This document shows, in pieces, positions 26,120-35,249 of a stretch of 64,000 nt of DNA. The notes under the pieces are model-generated. The model worked only from the letters and a program-made list of their open reading frames with translations, searched no databases and had not been told where the DNA came from. Positions within the stretch are counted from its first letter, which is position 1, and each line of letters begins with the position of its first letter. This DNA is from Paradesertivirga superstes (GTDB lineage: Bacteria; Bacteroidota; Bacteroidia; Sphingobacteriales; Sphingobacteriaceae): contig NZ_JBBJCN010000001.1 of the NCBI RefSeq assembly GCF_037622515.1, positions 558,001-622,000 on the forward strand, given 5' to 3'. Made by a program: the position numbers and the translations under genes.

Positions 26120-28588
26120 ATGAGCAACTTTGATTTTAATCAAACACTACCTATAATAAATGAAGATACCGAATTCTTTCCTTTGATGTCTCAGGAAGAC
26201 GAAGAGGAAATGAACAATGAAGCTACACCGGAAACCTTATCCATTCTTCCGTTACGCAACACTGTGTTGTTTCCTGGAGTGGTTATCCCTATTACTGTTG
26301 GACGGGATAAATCCATTAAGCTAATTAAGGATGCATATAAGGGCGACCGTACCATTGGAGTAGTTTCACAAAGAGATGTGGCCATAGAAGACCCGCAGTT
26401 TGATCAGTTAAATAATGTAGGTACTGTTGCATTGATTATTAAAATGCTTCAAATGCCTGATGGAAGTACTACCGTAATCATTCAGGGAAAACAGCGCTTC
26501 AGATTAGGAGAGGAAGTTCAAAGCGAACCTTACATTAAAGCAACTATCAATAAGTTTGAAGAGATAAAACCAAAAACAGATAAAGAGTTTAAAGCCGTAG
26601 TTGCTTCGGTGAAAGAACTTGCGATGCAAATTATTCAGCTCTCTCCCAACATACCAAGCGAAGCGGGAATAGCTATAAAAAACATTGAGAGTACCTCGTT
26701 TCTGATCAATTTCATTTCTTCTAACATGAATGCTGATGTTGCGATAAAGCAACAAATGTTAGAGGTGGCAAATCTGCACGATCGCGCAAGAATGGTTCTT
26801 GAACATCTCACAATCGAGCTTCAAATGCTTGAACTGAGAAATCAGATTCAGATTAAAGTAAGAACTGACCTGGATAAACAGCAGCGCGATTATTTTTTAA
26901 ATCAGCAATTAAAAACTATCCAGGAAGAATTAGGCGGAAACTCACCGGATCTTGAGTTGGATAACTTAAGACAAAGGGGGGTAAAAAAGAAATGGTCAAA
27001 AGAAGTAAATGATCATTTTTCTAAAGAAATGGATAAACTGGCTCGAATGAATCCCGCAGCTGCGGAATATTCGGTTCAGGTTAACTATCTGGAATTATTG
27101 CTGGATCTTCCATGGAATGAATTTACTAAAGACAATTTCGATTTAAAGCGCGCCCAGCGAATTCTTGAAAAAGATCACTTTGGCCTTGAAAAAGTAAAAC
27201 GGAGAATAATTGAATACTTAGCTGTTTTAAAGCTAAAAAACAATATGAAGGCTCCTATCCTTTGTCTGGCAGGCCCTCCGGGAGTTGGGAAGACCTCTCT
27301 TGGTAAATCTATCGCAAAAGCTCTGGGAAGAAAATATGTCAGAATGGCTTTAGGAGGGATTCGTGACGAGGCAGAAATTCGGGGTCATAGAAAAACTTAT
27401 ATTGGCGCCATGCCCGGCAGAATTATTCAATCATTAAAAAAAGCAGGAGCTGCAAACGCGGTTTTTGTTTTAGATGAGATCGATAAAGTCGGTAATGATT
27501 TCAGGGGTGATCCATCTTCTGCTTTATTAGAGGTACTTGATCCGGAACAGAACAACGCCTTCTACGATCATTATGTAGAGCTTGATTACGATTTATCGAA
27601 TGTGATGTTTATTGCTACAGCAAACTCTTTAAGCAATATCCAGCCTGCCCTTCTGGACAGGATGGAAATAATTGAAGTTAATGGCTATACAATTGAAGAA
27701 AAAATAGAGATAGCGAAGCAGCATTTGCTGCCCAAACAATTAGAGCAGCACGGCTTAAAGAAAAAGGATGTCGCTCTGAAAGCCTCAGTAATTGAAAAAA
27801 TTATCGAAGATTATACCCGTGAATCTGGTGTGCGCGGATTAGAAAAAAAGATAGGATCAGTGGTGCGTGGAGTTGCTACCAAAATAGCTATGGAAGAAGA
27901 ATTCACATCTGCTTTGAGCAAAACGGATGTGGAGAAGATTTTAGGTCCTCCAATTTTTGATAAAGACCTTTATGAAGGAAACGAAGTAGCCGGCGTTGTA
28001 ACAGGTCTCGCCTGGACACAGGTTGGCGGCGATATTTTATTTATAGAGGCCAGTCTTAGTCCGGGTAAAGGAAAGTTAAGCATTACCGGCAATCTCGGCG
28101 ATGTAATGAAAGAATCTGCCTCTATTGCAATGGCCTATCTTCGTGCTCATGCTGCTCAATTTAAGATAGACCATCGCCTTTTTGAATTATGGGATGTGCA
28201 TGTTCATGTTCCTGCCGGAGCAACACCGAAAGATGGTCCTTCAGCAGGTATAACGATGCTTACTGCCTTAACTTCGGCCTTTAGTCAACGCAGAGTTAAA
28301 CAACATCTGGCAATGACTGGTGAAATTACTTTACGTGGAAAAGTTTTACCAGTTGGTGGAATCAAAGAAAAGATTCTTGCAGCTAAACGTGCTAATATAA
28401 AGGAGATCATCCTGAGTAAATCGAATGAAAAGGATATTCTGGAAATTAAGGAAGATTATATTAAGGATCTGAAGTTTCATTATGTTAAAGAAATGAAAGA
28501 AGTGATTGACCTTGCCTTAACTAATGAAAAAGTTAAAGACCCGATCGATCTTAATATAAAAGAACCGGCAACCCCTGTTTTAAATTAA
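26120..28588 (+). CDS. lon: ATP-dependent protease Lon
   Basis: An 822-residue Lon (LonA type). The N-terminal substrate domain starts around residue 38 (LSILPLRNTVLFPGVVIPI). The AAA+ module has Walker A GPPGVGKTS and Walker B AVFVLDEIDK. The serine-lysine dyad is S708 (KDGPSAGITM) and K751 (VGGIKEK), with the same 43-residue spacing as in E. coli Lon. It degrades misfolded and regulatory proteins in the cytosol. The gene is single, with a Shine-Dalgarno-like AAGGA before the start and a terminator after the stop. Confidence 0.97.
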   Translation: MSNFDFNQTLPIINEDTEFFPLMSQEDEEEMNNEATPETLSILPLRNTVLFPGVVIPITVGRDKSIKLIKDAYKGDRTIGVVSQRDVAIEDPQFDQLNNVGTVALIIKMLQMPDGSTTVIIQGKQRFRLGEEVQSEPYIKATINKFEEIKPKTDKEFKAVVASVKELAMQIIQLSPNIPSEAGIAIKNIESTSFLINFISSNMNADVAIKQQMLEVANLHDRARMVLEHLTIELQMLELRNQIQIKVRTDLDKQQRDYFLNQQLKTIQEELGGNSPDLELDNLRQRGVKKKWSKEVNDHFSKEMDKLARMNPAAAEYSVQVNYLELLLDLPWNEFTKDNFDLKRAQRILEKDHFGLEKVKRRIIEYLAVLKLKNNMKAPILCLAGPPGVGKTSLGKSIAKALGRKYVRMALGGIRDEAEIRGHRKTYIGAMPGRIIQSLKKAGAANAVFVLDEIDKVGNDFRGDPSSALLEVLDPEQNNAFYDHYVELDYDLSNVMFIATANSLSNIQPALLDRMEIIEVNGYTIEEKIEIAKQHLLPKQLEQHGLKKKDVALKASVIEKIIEDYTRESGVRGLEKKIGSVVRGVATKIAMEEEFTSALSKTDVEKILGPPIFDKDLYEGNEVAGVVTGLAWTQVGGDILFIEASLSPGKGKLSITGNLGDVMKESASIAMAYLRAHAAQFKIDHRLFELWDVHVHVPAGATPKDGPSAGITMLTALTSAFSQRRVKQHLAMTGEITLRGKVLPVGGIKEKILAAKRANIKEIILSKSNEKDILEIKEDYIKDLKFHYVKEMKEVIDLALTNEKVKDPIDLNIKEPATPVLN

Positions 28589-28610
28589 CTTATAGAAAAT
28601 TATAATACAT

Positions 28611-28637
28611 AAGCCGGCAATTTTTGCCGGCTTTTTG
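28611..28637 (+). terminator. terminator after lon
   Basis: A perfect 10-bp stem AAGCCGGCAA (28611-28620) and TTGCCGGCTT (28624-28633) with a 3-base loop, followed by T residues. It lies just before the next gene's start, so that gene's start cannot be the TTG inside the hairpin. Confidence 0.88.
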
Positions 28638-28647
28638 TTTAAGAGAT

Positions 28648-29601
28648 ATGAAGTCCACTTTATTAACGATCCTTTGTTTTCTTATCGTCTGTAGTCCAGG
28701 CTTTAGTCAGGATAAGAATTATTCAAATGAATTTGGATTTCGAAGTGATAATGATTCCTTTTTAGCTTTAGGCCAGGACCAATATTATACAAATGGGTTA
28801 TTCATAAGCTTCAGGCATGCTCTTAAGCAGGATACATTGCTAAGTAAGTCGGCTAAAAAAATATGGGAAATCGAGGCTGGTCATTCCATCTTCAACCCAC
28901 ACTCAGGTCATGTAGAAAACATACAGAACGTGGATCGGCCATTTGCTGGATATTTATATGCCGGCGCAAAATTCTCCTGGCTTTTTAAAAACCAGCAATC
29001 GGTTGAGCTTGCCATAAATATTGGCACTGTCGGACCTAACGCACTCGGAAAAGAAGTACAGGAAGGTTTACACAAAACCATCGGATTTTATACTATTAAA
29101 GGCTGGGAATATCAGGTAAATAATGAAACTGGCGTTAATTCCTCCTTTAAATATTCCAGATTACTTTCAAAAAAACAACAAGACAATGATTTCAGTCTTA
29201 ATACATACGCGAATATCGGAAGTACATTTTCAGGTGCCGGTGCAGGAATACTATTCAGAGCCGGTCGTATAAATGAGTTTTTTCAATCCGTAAGTACGAA
29301 TAGCAGAATCTCTAATTTTAGCGGCGATTCTATTCCTGAAAAAGAATTTTTTTTCTTTACCCGTCCAATGTTGAATTTTGTTGGTTACGATGCTACAGTT
29401 CAGGGGGGTATGTTCCGGGAGAATAAAGGACCGGTTATTTTTAAGCCCAATAGGTTCCAGTATTCTCATGAGTTCGGAATAAACTATGCCGTGAATCGGT
29501 GGACCTTGAATTTCTCAGTAACGTTCAAATCCAGAGATGTTAAAACGCAAGATTCAGCGCATCAATTTGGATCAGCCATGATCTATTACCGGTTCAACTA
29601 A
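28648..29601 (+). CDS. lipid A deacylase LpxR family protein
   Basis: 317 residues from the ATG at 28648. The frame also opens at a TTG at 28624, but that codon lies in the lon terminator. The signal peptide ends GFS-QDK (about residue 21). The N-terminal motif FGFRSDNDSFLALGQDQYYTNG matches LpxR, an outer-membrane barrel that removes the 3'-acyloxyacyl group of lipid A, and the later RPFAGYLYAG also fits. The rest alternates as beta strands ending in an aromatic residue. It is probably an outer-membrane enzyme that edits LPS; catalytic competence is not proven here. Confidence 0.87.
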   Translation: MKSTLLTILCFLIVCSPGFSQDKNYSNEFGFRSDNDSFLALGQDQYYTNGLFISFRHALKQDTLLSKSAKKIWEIEAGHSIFNPHSGHVENIQNVDRPFAGYLYAGAKFSWLFKNQQSVELAINIGTVGPNALGKEVQEGLHKTIGFYTIKGWEYQVNNETGVNSSFKYSRLLSKKQQDNDFSLNTYANIGSTFSGAGAGILFRAGRINEFFQSVSTNSRISNFSGDSIPEKEFFFFTRPMLNFVGYDATVQGGMFRENKGPVIFKPNRFQYSHEFGINYAVNRWTLNFSVTFKSRDVKTQDSAHQFGSAMIYYRFN

Positions 29602-29621
29602 ATACACGCCTTCTGAGATCA

Positions 29622-30032
29622 TTAGTCGAAATCACGCTTACTCCTGTTTATTTTTTTTACAGCTTGCTGCTGTTTATTTTTTAGCCGCTTTTCTATGGCT
29701 GATTTTTTGGGCTTTGTTGCTTTACGTAATTTATGGAAGTGAAGGGCGTTTTTGATTAGAGAATATAATTTTTGAAGAGACCTGTCTTTATTTAAATATT
29801 GACTTCGCTCCTCCTCACTTATTACCTGAATTAAGCCTTCGGCTGTCATCTTATTTGAGAGTTTTTGCTTTAAGCGCTCTTTCTCCTCACTATTAAATAG
29901 AGTTGAGGACTGAAAATCAAAATTCAATTCAACCTTGCTCGACACTTTATTTACATGCTGTCCTCCCTTTCCTCCACTTCGCGAAGTCTTATATGTGGTA
30001 TTAGGCAACAGATCATGAATTGAAAATTCCAT
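29622..30032 (-). CDS. arfB: alternative ribosome-rescue peptidyl-tRNA hydrolase ArfB
   Basis: 136 residues from the ATG at 30032; a longer frame to 30083 adds an unlikely 17 residues. The GGQ catalytic motif is in RSGGKGGQHVNKVSSKVEL (about residues 20-38), and the C-terminus is a lysine/arginine-rich tail (RKATKPKKSAIEKRLKNKQQ) that in ArfB/YaeJ inserts into the empty mRNA channel of stalled ribosomes. It lacks the codon-recognition domains of RF1 and RF2. It is convergent with the LpxR gene and divergent from cmk. Confidence 0.92.
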   Translation of the reverse strand: MEFSIHDLLPNTTYKTSRSGGKGGQHVNKVSSKVELNFDFQSSTLFNSEEKERLKQKLSNKMTAEGLIQVISEEERSQYLNKDRSLQKLYSLIKNALHFHKLRKATKPKKSAIEKRLKNKQQQAVKKINRSKRDFD

Positions 30033-30083
30033 GATCAAATTAACAAAATAAACTTGTAATGTTTTAAAATCCACTTCAAACAA

Positions 30084-30091
30084 TAACTTTG
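30084..30091 (+). promoter_or_regulatory. -7 promoter box of cmk
   Basis: TAACTTTG matches TAnnTTTG and ends 5 bases before the cmk ATG at 30097, predicting a very short or absent leader. Confidence 0.5.
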
Positions 30092-30096
30092 TCGTA

Positions 30097-30777
30097 ATGA
30101 ACCATAATATTGTTATAGCTATTGATGGCTATTCATCATGCGGAAAAAGCACCTTAGCCAAAGCTCTGGCAAAAAAGCTTCATTTTATTTATGTCGACAG
30201 CGGATCTATGTACCGTGCCGTAACACTTTATCTCCAGCGGAATGCCATTGATGTAACTAATGAACAGCAGGTGAGCGACGCTCTTAAAAACATTCATTTA
30301 AACTTTCACTCCCGAGATTATCAAACTCACATCACACTTAATGACGAAGAGGTTTCTGAAGAAATCAGAAACATGGCTGTATCAGAGTTGGTAAGCGAGG
30401 TTAGTGCCATCAAAGCTGTAAGAAAAGAAATGGTTAAACAACAGCAGCGTATGGGACGATCGAAGAACATTGTAATGGACGGAAGAGATATAGGCACGAC
30501 CGTTTTTCCGGATGCTCAGGTTAAAATATTCATGACAGCAGACCCCAAAATAAGAGCTGAACGGAGGTTTAAGGAATTAAGTGCCAAATCAGAAAGCATA
30601 ACCCTCGAAGAAGTTTTTGAAAACCTGGCACACCGGGATTTTCAGGACACAACCCGAAAGGAAAGTCCCTTAACCCGGGCAGAAGACGCCCTGATTCTCG
30701 ACAATACAGAACTAACTGAGGAAGAGCAGCTTCAATTTGCACTGGAAAATATCACTCCCTTATTAACCAACAGGTAA
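30097..30777 (+). CDS. cmk: cytidylate kinase
   Basis: A 226-residue (d)CMP kinase. The P-loop is GYSSCGKST (about residues 11-19), followed by YVDSGSMYRAVTLY, the CMP-binding DGRDIGTTVFPDA segment, and the lid region with RRFKEL and HRDFQDTTRKESPL. It phosphorylates CMP and dCMP using ATP. A terminator is not apparent; 167 bases separate it from the next gene. Cmk often precedes rpsA in bacteria; here rpsA is the third gene downstream, separated by a glycosyltransferase and a small antisense gene. Confidence 0.95.
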   Translation: MNHNIVIAIDGYSSCGKSTLAKALAKKLHFIYVDSGSMYRAVTLYLQRNAIDVTNEQQVSDALKNIHLNFHSRDYQTHITLNDEEVSEEIRNMAVSELVSEVSAIKAVRKEMVKQQQRMGRSKNIVMDGRDIGTTVFPDAQVKIFMTADPKIRAERRFKELSAKSESITLEEVFENLAHRDFQDTTRKESPLTRAEDALILDNTELTEEEQLQFALENITPLLTNR

Positions 30778-30944
30778 AGCATCGAAATTTACATTCAGTA
30801 AACGGTTTTATTACGATTTACTCAAACTTTCTACTCAATCGATAGTTATTGTACTGGTACATAAAAAGCAAATCATATAAAGAAAAGAAATGCTTTTAAT
30901 TCAGATAATAATACAGCGGTTCTCTACCAAACTGCCGATTCTAA

Positions 30945-32171
30945 ATGAAAATTGCAATTTCAACTATCGGAACCAGAGGCGACGTTCAGCCGTATGCCAT
31001 ACTTGGTCAGGCTTTAGCCAACCGGGGACATGATGTTACTTTATCAACCGCCAGAAACTTTAAATCGCTGGTTGAAAGCTATGGAATTAATTTTCACCCT
31101 ATAAATGTAGATTACGAAGAAATTCTTAATTCTGAAGAAGGCAAAAAAATATTAAAAGCCAATTTGTTTGCCATACAAAGAAACCTCGACAAATTGATTT
31201 ATCCTTTGATAGAAAACTCGCTTAACGAGTGTTATCAAATGGCACAAACTAGTGATCTGTTTATTTACAGACCTAAAACATTAGCAGATGTATTTACAGG
31301 ACAACTGCAAACCAAAGCTGTAAGAGCCGCTGTAGTTCCTGCCATGGAAGAAACAGCAGCTTTCTTAAACCCCATTTTAAGCGGCTTCTGGTTACCAGGG
31401 TTTATGAACAAATGGAGTTACAAATGGGTTAATCTCAGGTACAGAGTTCTGCGAAAACCAATAAATCAATTTTGTTTACAGAATGGTTTACAGGAACATA
31501 AGCCTCAAATAAAATATAATATTCCGTCGATTTACGGCATCAGTGAACATTTTCTTGAAAGGCCTAAAGATTGGTCGAAAGCGCACCAGCTTACAGGATT
31601 TTGGTTTTCAAACAGCAAAACAGAATTATCTAAAGACATCTGCGATTTTTTGGATGATGGAGAACCACCAATTCTGATAACCTTCGGTAGTATGCCAATT
31701 AAGAAAGAGATAGCCGGAATGATTATCCAAACTGCTTCAGAAATAAACGAACGTTTCCTGATAGCTGCCTGCTGGAGCGATTGGAATATTCCGGAAATTA
31801 AACTTTCCGAAAATATTAAAATTATTTCATCGGTACCTTTCGAAGCCTTATTGCCAAGAGTAAAAGCTATTGTACACCATGGAGGCATAGGCACAACGGC
31901 CGAATGCTTAAGAGCCGGTAAACCAATGTTCGTATGCCCGGTTCTATACCCTGTTGGTGATCAATATTTTTGGGGAGACCTGGCATATAAAAAAGGACTG
32001 GCTGTTAAACCTGTTCCTATTTCACGGCTTAATCCTAGCATTTTTAAAGAAAGAATATCTCAATTAATTACCAGTGCCACTCTTAAACATAATTGCGAAA
32101 TAATGGCAGAAAAACTGGCAGCGGAAAATGGGGTTGAAAATGCGGTAAAGTTAATAGAAGAGGGAATCTAA
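30945..32171 (+). CDS. glycosyltransferase, UGT/sterol glucosyltransferase-like
   Basis: A 408-residue GT-B fold enzyme. The N-terminus (KIAISTIGTRGDVQPYAILG, then HDVTLSTA) is the acceptor-side start of GT1/GT28-like enzymes, and the C-terminal nucleotide-sugar site is HHGGIGTTAECLRAGKPMFV followed by GDQYFWG (about residues 310-345). Members transfer sugars to lipids, sterols or small molecules. The acceptor cannot be read from sequence. The gene stands between cmk and rpsA without sugar-pathway neighbours. Its last 4 bases overlap the end of a small gene on the other strand. Confidence 0.88.
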   Translation: MKIAISTIGTRGDVQPYAILGQALANRGHDVTLSTARNFKSLVESYGINFHPINVDYEEILNSEEGKKILKANLFAIQRNLDKLIYPLIENSLNECYQMAQTSDLFIYRPKTLADVFTGQLQTKAVRAAVVPAMEETAAFLNPILSGFWLPGFMNKWSYKWVNLRYRVLRKPINQFCLQNGLQEHKPQIKYNIPSIYGISEHFLERPKDWSKAHQLTGFWFSNSKTELSKDICDFLDDGEPPILITFGSMPIKKEIAGMIIQTASEINERFLIAACWSDWNIPEIKLSENIKIISSVPFEALLPRVKAIVHHGGIGTTAECLRAGKPMFVCPVLYPVGDQYFWGDLAYKKGLAVKPVPISRLNPSIFKERISQLITSATLKHNCEIMAEKLAAENGVENAVKLIEEGI

Positions 32172-32377
32172 TCCCCTCCTTCATCTTTTTCTGATAAATT
32201 CTGAGAATCCAGCATCTGTTCGTCATGCGGGGTTTCCCAACTTAATCTGTGTTTTCTTGGTGAGGTTTTAAATGAATCGTCAGCAGGCTTTAAGGTCTCA
32301 TTGAACCCGTCTGATTCCGCCGTCTTTCCAGTTTCATTCTCTTTTATTGTCTTGTTGTTATCTGAAGTACTTTCCAT
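32168..32377 (-). CDS. small hydrophilic hypothetical protein
   Basis: A 69-residue frame from the ATG at 32377 (a longer start at 32458 adds 27 residues). It is highly polar and acidic (TSDNNKTIKENETGKTAESD), with a central basic motif SPRKHRLSWETPHDEQ, and has no helix or signal. I do not recognise it. It overlaps the 3' end of the glycosyltransferase by 4 bases on the opposite strand. The coherent composition suggests a real intrinsically disordered protein, but a spurious frame cannot be excluded. Confidence 0.45.
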   Translation of the reverse strand: MESTSDNNKTIKENETGKTAESDGFNETLKPADDSFKTSPRKHRLSWETPHDEQMLDSQNLSEKDEGGD

Positions 32378-32515
32378 GACTTTATCTATTGATGAACATA
32401 AATTATAACACATCGATTCAACTGCTGTTTCGATAAAGAAATTATAGTGCTGCAACACAGAGATATAGAAATAAATTATTCCGAAAAAAATCTTTAGTTT
32501 AAAAATGTATTTCCC

Positions 32516-32523
32516 TACCTTTG
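32516..32523 (+). promoter_or_regulatory. rpsA promoter (-7 box, with -33-like element)
   Basis: TACCTTTG is a perfect TAnnTTTG box, and TTTA at 32493-32496 lies 19 bases upstream in the -33 position. The mRNA leader would be about 40 bases, ending with a strong AAAGGAG ribosome site before the rpsA ATG. Confidence 0.65.
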
Positions 32524-32565
32524 CAGTCCTGATTCAAAATCAGGAAAAAGGAGAAAAATTAATTA

Positions 32566-34551
32566 ATGGCCAAAAAACAAGAAGCAGAAAAGGAACTAGC
32601 TGCAAAATCAGCAGAACTCCTTGGCGAAGAAACCACAAGGGTTACAGAAAAAGAAAGCATTGAGTCAGAAGCTGATTCATTGTCAATTGAAGACATTAAG
32701 TCTAAAACCTTAGTTACACCAACCGGAGATTTCGATTGGGATGCTGACGACAAAGGGTTTGGCAACTACAGCCAGGACGAGCGTGCTAAGCTTGAACAAA
32801 TGTATGCAGGTACTTTCAACCAAATCAATAAAGGTGAAATTATCAGTGGAACTGTTGTTAATATTAACAGCAAAGATGTGATCTTAAACGTTGGATTTAA
32901 ATCTGATGGTATGGTATCACTATCTGAATTCCGTGATACTCCAGACCTTAAAATTGGTGATAAAGTTGATGTATTTGTTGAATCACAGGAAGATCTTAAT
33001 GGACAATTGGTTCTTTCACGTAAACGTGCAAAAACTCAAAGGTCATGGGAGCTTATTAATGAGGCTCTTGAAAACGATGTGATCATCAATGGTTATGTGA
33101 AAAGCCGTACAAAAGGTGGTCTTATTGTTGACATCATGGGTGTTGAGGCATTCTTACCAGGCTCTCAAATTGACATCAAACCAATCCGCGACTACGATAT
33201 ATACGTAGGCAAAACAATGGAATTCAAGGTTGTGAAAATTAATCACGAATTTAAAAACGTGGTTGTATCTCACAAAGTTCTTATTGAGGACGATCTTGAA
33301 AACCAAAAAACTGAAATTGTTGCCAAACTTGAAAAAGGTCAGGTTCTTGAAGGAACAGTTAAAAACATCACAGATTTCGGTGTATTTATCGATCTTGGCG
33401 GCGTAGACGGATTACTACATATTACAGATATTTCATGGGGCCGTATTGAGCATCCGAAAGAAGTTTTATCACTTGATCAAAAAATCAATGTGGTTGTACT
33501 TGATTTCGATGATGAGAAAAAACGTATTGCCCTTGGTTTAAAACAACTTACTTCTCATCCTTGGGAATCTTTAGATACTTCTATTGCTGTAGGATCTAAA
33601 GTAAAAGGTAAAATTGTAACTGTTGCAGATTATGGTGCGTTCCTTGAAATCACTCCGGGTGTTGAAGGATTAATTCACGTATCAGAAATGTCATGGTCTC
33701 AAAACCTTCGCAATCCTCAGGAATTCCTGAAGGTTGGTGATGAAGTTGAGGCTCAGGTATTGACACTTGATCGCGATGAGCGTAAAATGAGTCTTGGTGT
33801 TAAACAATTAACCCCAGATCCATGGCAACACATTGCTGCTAAATATACTATTGGTAGCAAACACAAAGCTGTTGTTAAAAACATGACCAACTTCGGTGTA
33901 TTTGTTGAAATCGAAGAAGGAATTGACGGATTGATTCACATCTCTGATCTTTCATGGTCTAAGAAAGTTAACCACCCTAACGAATTCACCAAGGTAGGTG
34001 AAGAATTAGATGTTGTTGTTCTTGAGTTAGACGAAGAGAATCGTAAATTAAGTTTAGGTCACAAACAACTTGAGGAAAACCCTTGGGAAACGTTTGAAAC
34101 TATCTTTACTTTAGATTCAATTCATGAAGGAACTGTTTTGAAAGTTACGGATAAAGGTGCCATTATTGCATTACCATACGGTGTTGAAGGATTCGCTCCA
34201 AGTAAACACACTGTTAAAGAAGATGGTAAAGTTTTAAAAGCAGAAGAAACCGCTGATTTCAAAATAATTGAATTCAATAAAGAATCCAAACGCATTGTAG
34301 TATCTCACTCTCGTATATGGGAAGAGGCTAAAAACGAAGCCCGTAACGAAGAAAGAGCGCAAAAACAAAAAGATGTTAAAGCGACTTCAAGTGCAGTGAA
34401 AAAAGTTAAAGAATCAGTTGAAAAATCAACCTTAGGTGATTTAGGTGTGTTAGCACAACTTAAAGAGCAAATGGAAGGTGCTGAAAACAAAGCGGCAAAA
34501 AAATCTGCAGCTAAAAAATCAGAAGAAGCAACTGAAGAAGGAGCTGAATAA
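32566..34551 (+). CDS. rpsA: 30S ribosomal protein S1
   Basis: A 661-residue S1. An acidic N-terminal region (about 1-90) precedes six S1 RNA-binding repeats (about 95-560), visible as repeated DGLIHISDLSWSKKVNHPNEF-like units; internal repeats 3-5 are the most regular, each with G-FVE-, H-S-MSW and LKQL. The C-terminus (about 590-661) is Lys/Ala/Glu-rich and disordered, which makes the protein longer than the E. coli one. S1 binds mRNA on the small subunit. This gene has a good Shine-Dalgarno site, unlike most of its neighbours. Confidence 0.95.
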   Translation: MAKKQEAEKELAAKSAELLGEETTRVTEKESIESEADSLSIEDIKSKTLVTPTGDFDWDADDKGFGNYSQDERAKLEQMYAGTFNQINKGEIISGTVVNINSKDVILNVGFKSDGMVSLSEFRDTPDLKIGDKVDVFVESQEDLNGQLVLSRKRAKTQRSWELINEALENDVIINGYVKSRTKGGLIVDIMGVEAFLPGSQIDIKPIRDYDIYVGKTMEFKVVKINHEFKNVVVSHKVLIEDDLENQKTEIVAKLEKGQVLEGTVKNITDFGVFIDLGGVDGLLHITDISWGRIEHPKEVLSLDQKINVVVLDFDDEKKRIALGLKQLTSHPWESLDTSIAVGSKVKGKIVTVADYGAFLEITPGVEGLIHVSEMSWSQNLRNPQEFLKVGDEVEAQVLTLDRDERKMSLGVKQLTPDPWQHIAAKYTIGSKHKAVVKNMTNFGVFVEIEEGIDGLIHISDLSWSKKVNHPNEFTKVGEELDVVVLELDEENRKLSLGHKQLEENPWETFETIFTLDSIHEGTVLKVTDKGAIIALPYGVEGFAPSKHTVKEDGKVLKAEETADFKIIEFNKESKRIVVSHSRIWEEAKNEARNEERAQKQKDVKATSSAVKKVKESVEKSTLGDLGVLAQLKEQMEGAENKAAKKSAAKKSEEATEEGAE

Positions 34552-34572
34552 TTAGTTCTTACCTCGTAATAT

Positions 34573-34605
34573 AAATCCCTGCTAAACTGGCAGGGATTTT
34601 TTTTT
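34573..34605 (+). terminator. terminator after rpsA
   Basis: A 10-bp stem AAATCCCTGC (34573-34582) and GCAGGGATTT (34590-34599) with a 7-base loop, followed by an uninterrupted T run. Confidence 0.9.
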
Positions 34606-34674
34606 GCTCTTCAATGGCTTTATTCATAATTTGATGAAATAGCATTTTTTGTCTCATCCATATAATTAATTTTT

Positions 34675-34682
34675 TAACTTTG
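34675..34682 (+). promoter_or_regulatory. -7 promoter box of pyrR-pyrB
   Basis: TAACTTTG matches TAnnTTTG, 15 bases before the pyrR ATG. Confidence 0.5.
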
Positions 34683-34697
34683 CCCAAATCTTAACTG

Positions 34698-35246
34698 ATG
34701 CAAAACTTAACCCTTTTAGACGGACAGAAGTTTCAGATAACTATTCAACGCCTCTGTCATCAGTTAATAGAAAATCATAACGACTTTTCAAACTCGGTAA
34801 TTCTTGGGATACAACCCCGGGGAATATTCCTTTCAAAAAGAATTGCAGCAGAATTAAAAAATATACTTCCTGAGGCAACCATACTAAGCGGAAATCTTGA
34901 TATTACCTTTTTTAGAGATGATTTTCGGCGACGTGAAGGTCCCTTAGTACCCAACAGCACTCAAATCGATTTTATCATCGAAGGAAAGAAAGTTATCCTT
35001 ATCGACGATGTATTATGGACCGGACGAACAATCCGATCAGCGATGGATGCGATGCTGGCTTTCGGGAGACCGGAAAAAGTTGAGCTATTGGTTTTGGTAG
35101 ACAGGCGGTTCTCCAGACATTTACCAATTGAGCCAGATTACATCGGAATACAGGTCGATTCCATTAATTCGCAAAAAGTTTTAGTTACCTGGGAAGAAGC
35201 TGACCAGGAAGACAAAGTTATTTTATTATCAGAAGCAGCAGACTAA
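34698..35246 (+). CDS. pyrR: PyrR-type phosphoribosyltransferase
   Basis: A 182-residue phosphoribosyltransferase of the PyrR family. The PRPP-binding loop is VILIDDVLWTGRTIRSAMDA (about residues 98-117), and ILGIQPRGIFLSKR and RREGPLVPNST are typical. PyrR proteins are uracil phosphoribosyltransferases and, in Firmicutes, RNA-binding attenuators of pyr operons. It is 3 bases upstream of pyrB, which supports a role in pyrimidine control. I see no anti-terminator/terminator pair in the short leader, so regulation by attenuation here is not shown. Confidence 0.92.
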   Translation: MQNLTLLDGQKFQITIQRLCHQLIENHNDFSNSVILGIQPRGIFLSKRIAAELKNILPEATILSGNLDITFFRDDFRRREGPLVPNSTQIDFIIEGKKVILIDDVLWTGRTIRSAMDAMLAFGRPEKVELLVLVDRRFSRHLPIEPDYIGIQVDSINSQKVLVTWEEADQEDKVILLSEAAD

Positions 35247-35249
35247 GTA

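Noticed and set aside
28624..28647. TTG start for the LpxR-like gene
   Set aside because: The codon lies inside the lon terminator hairpin; the ATG at 28648 begins a normal signal peptide.
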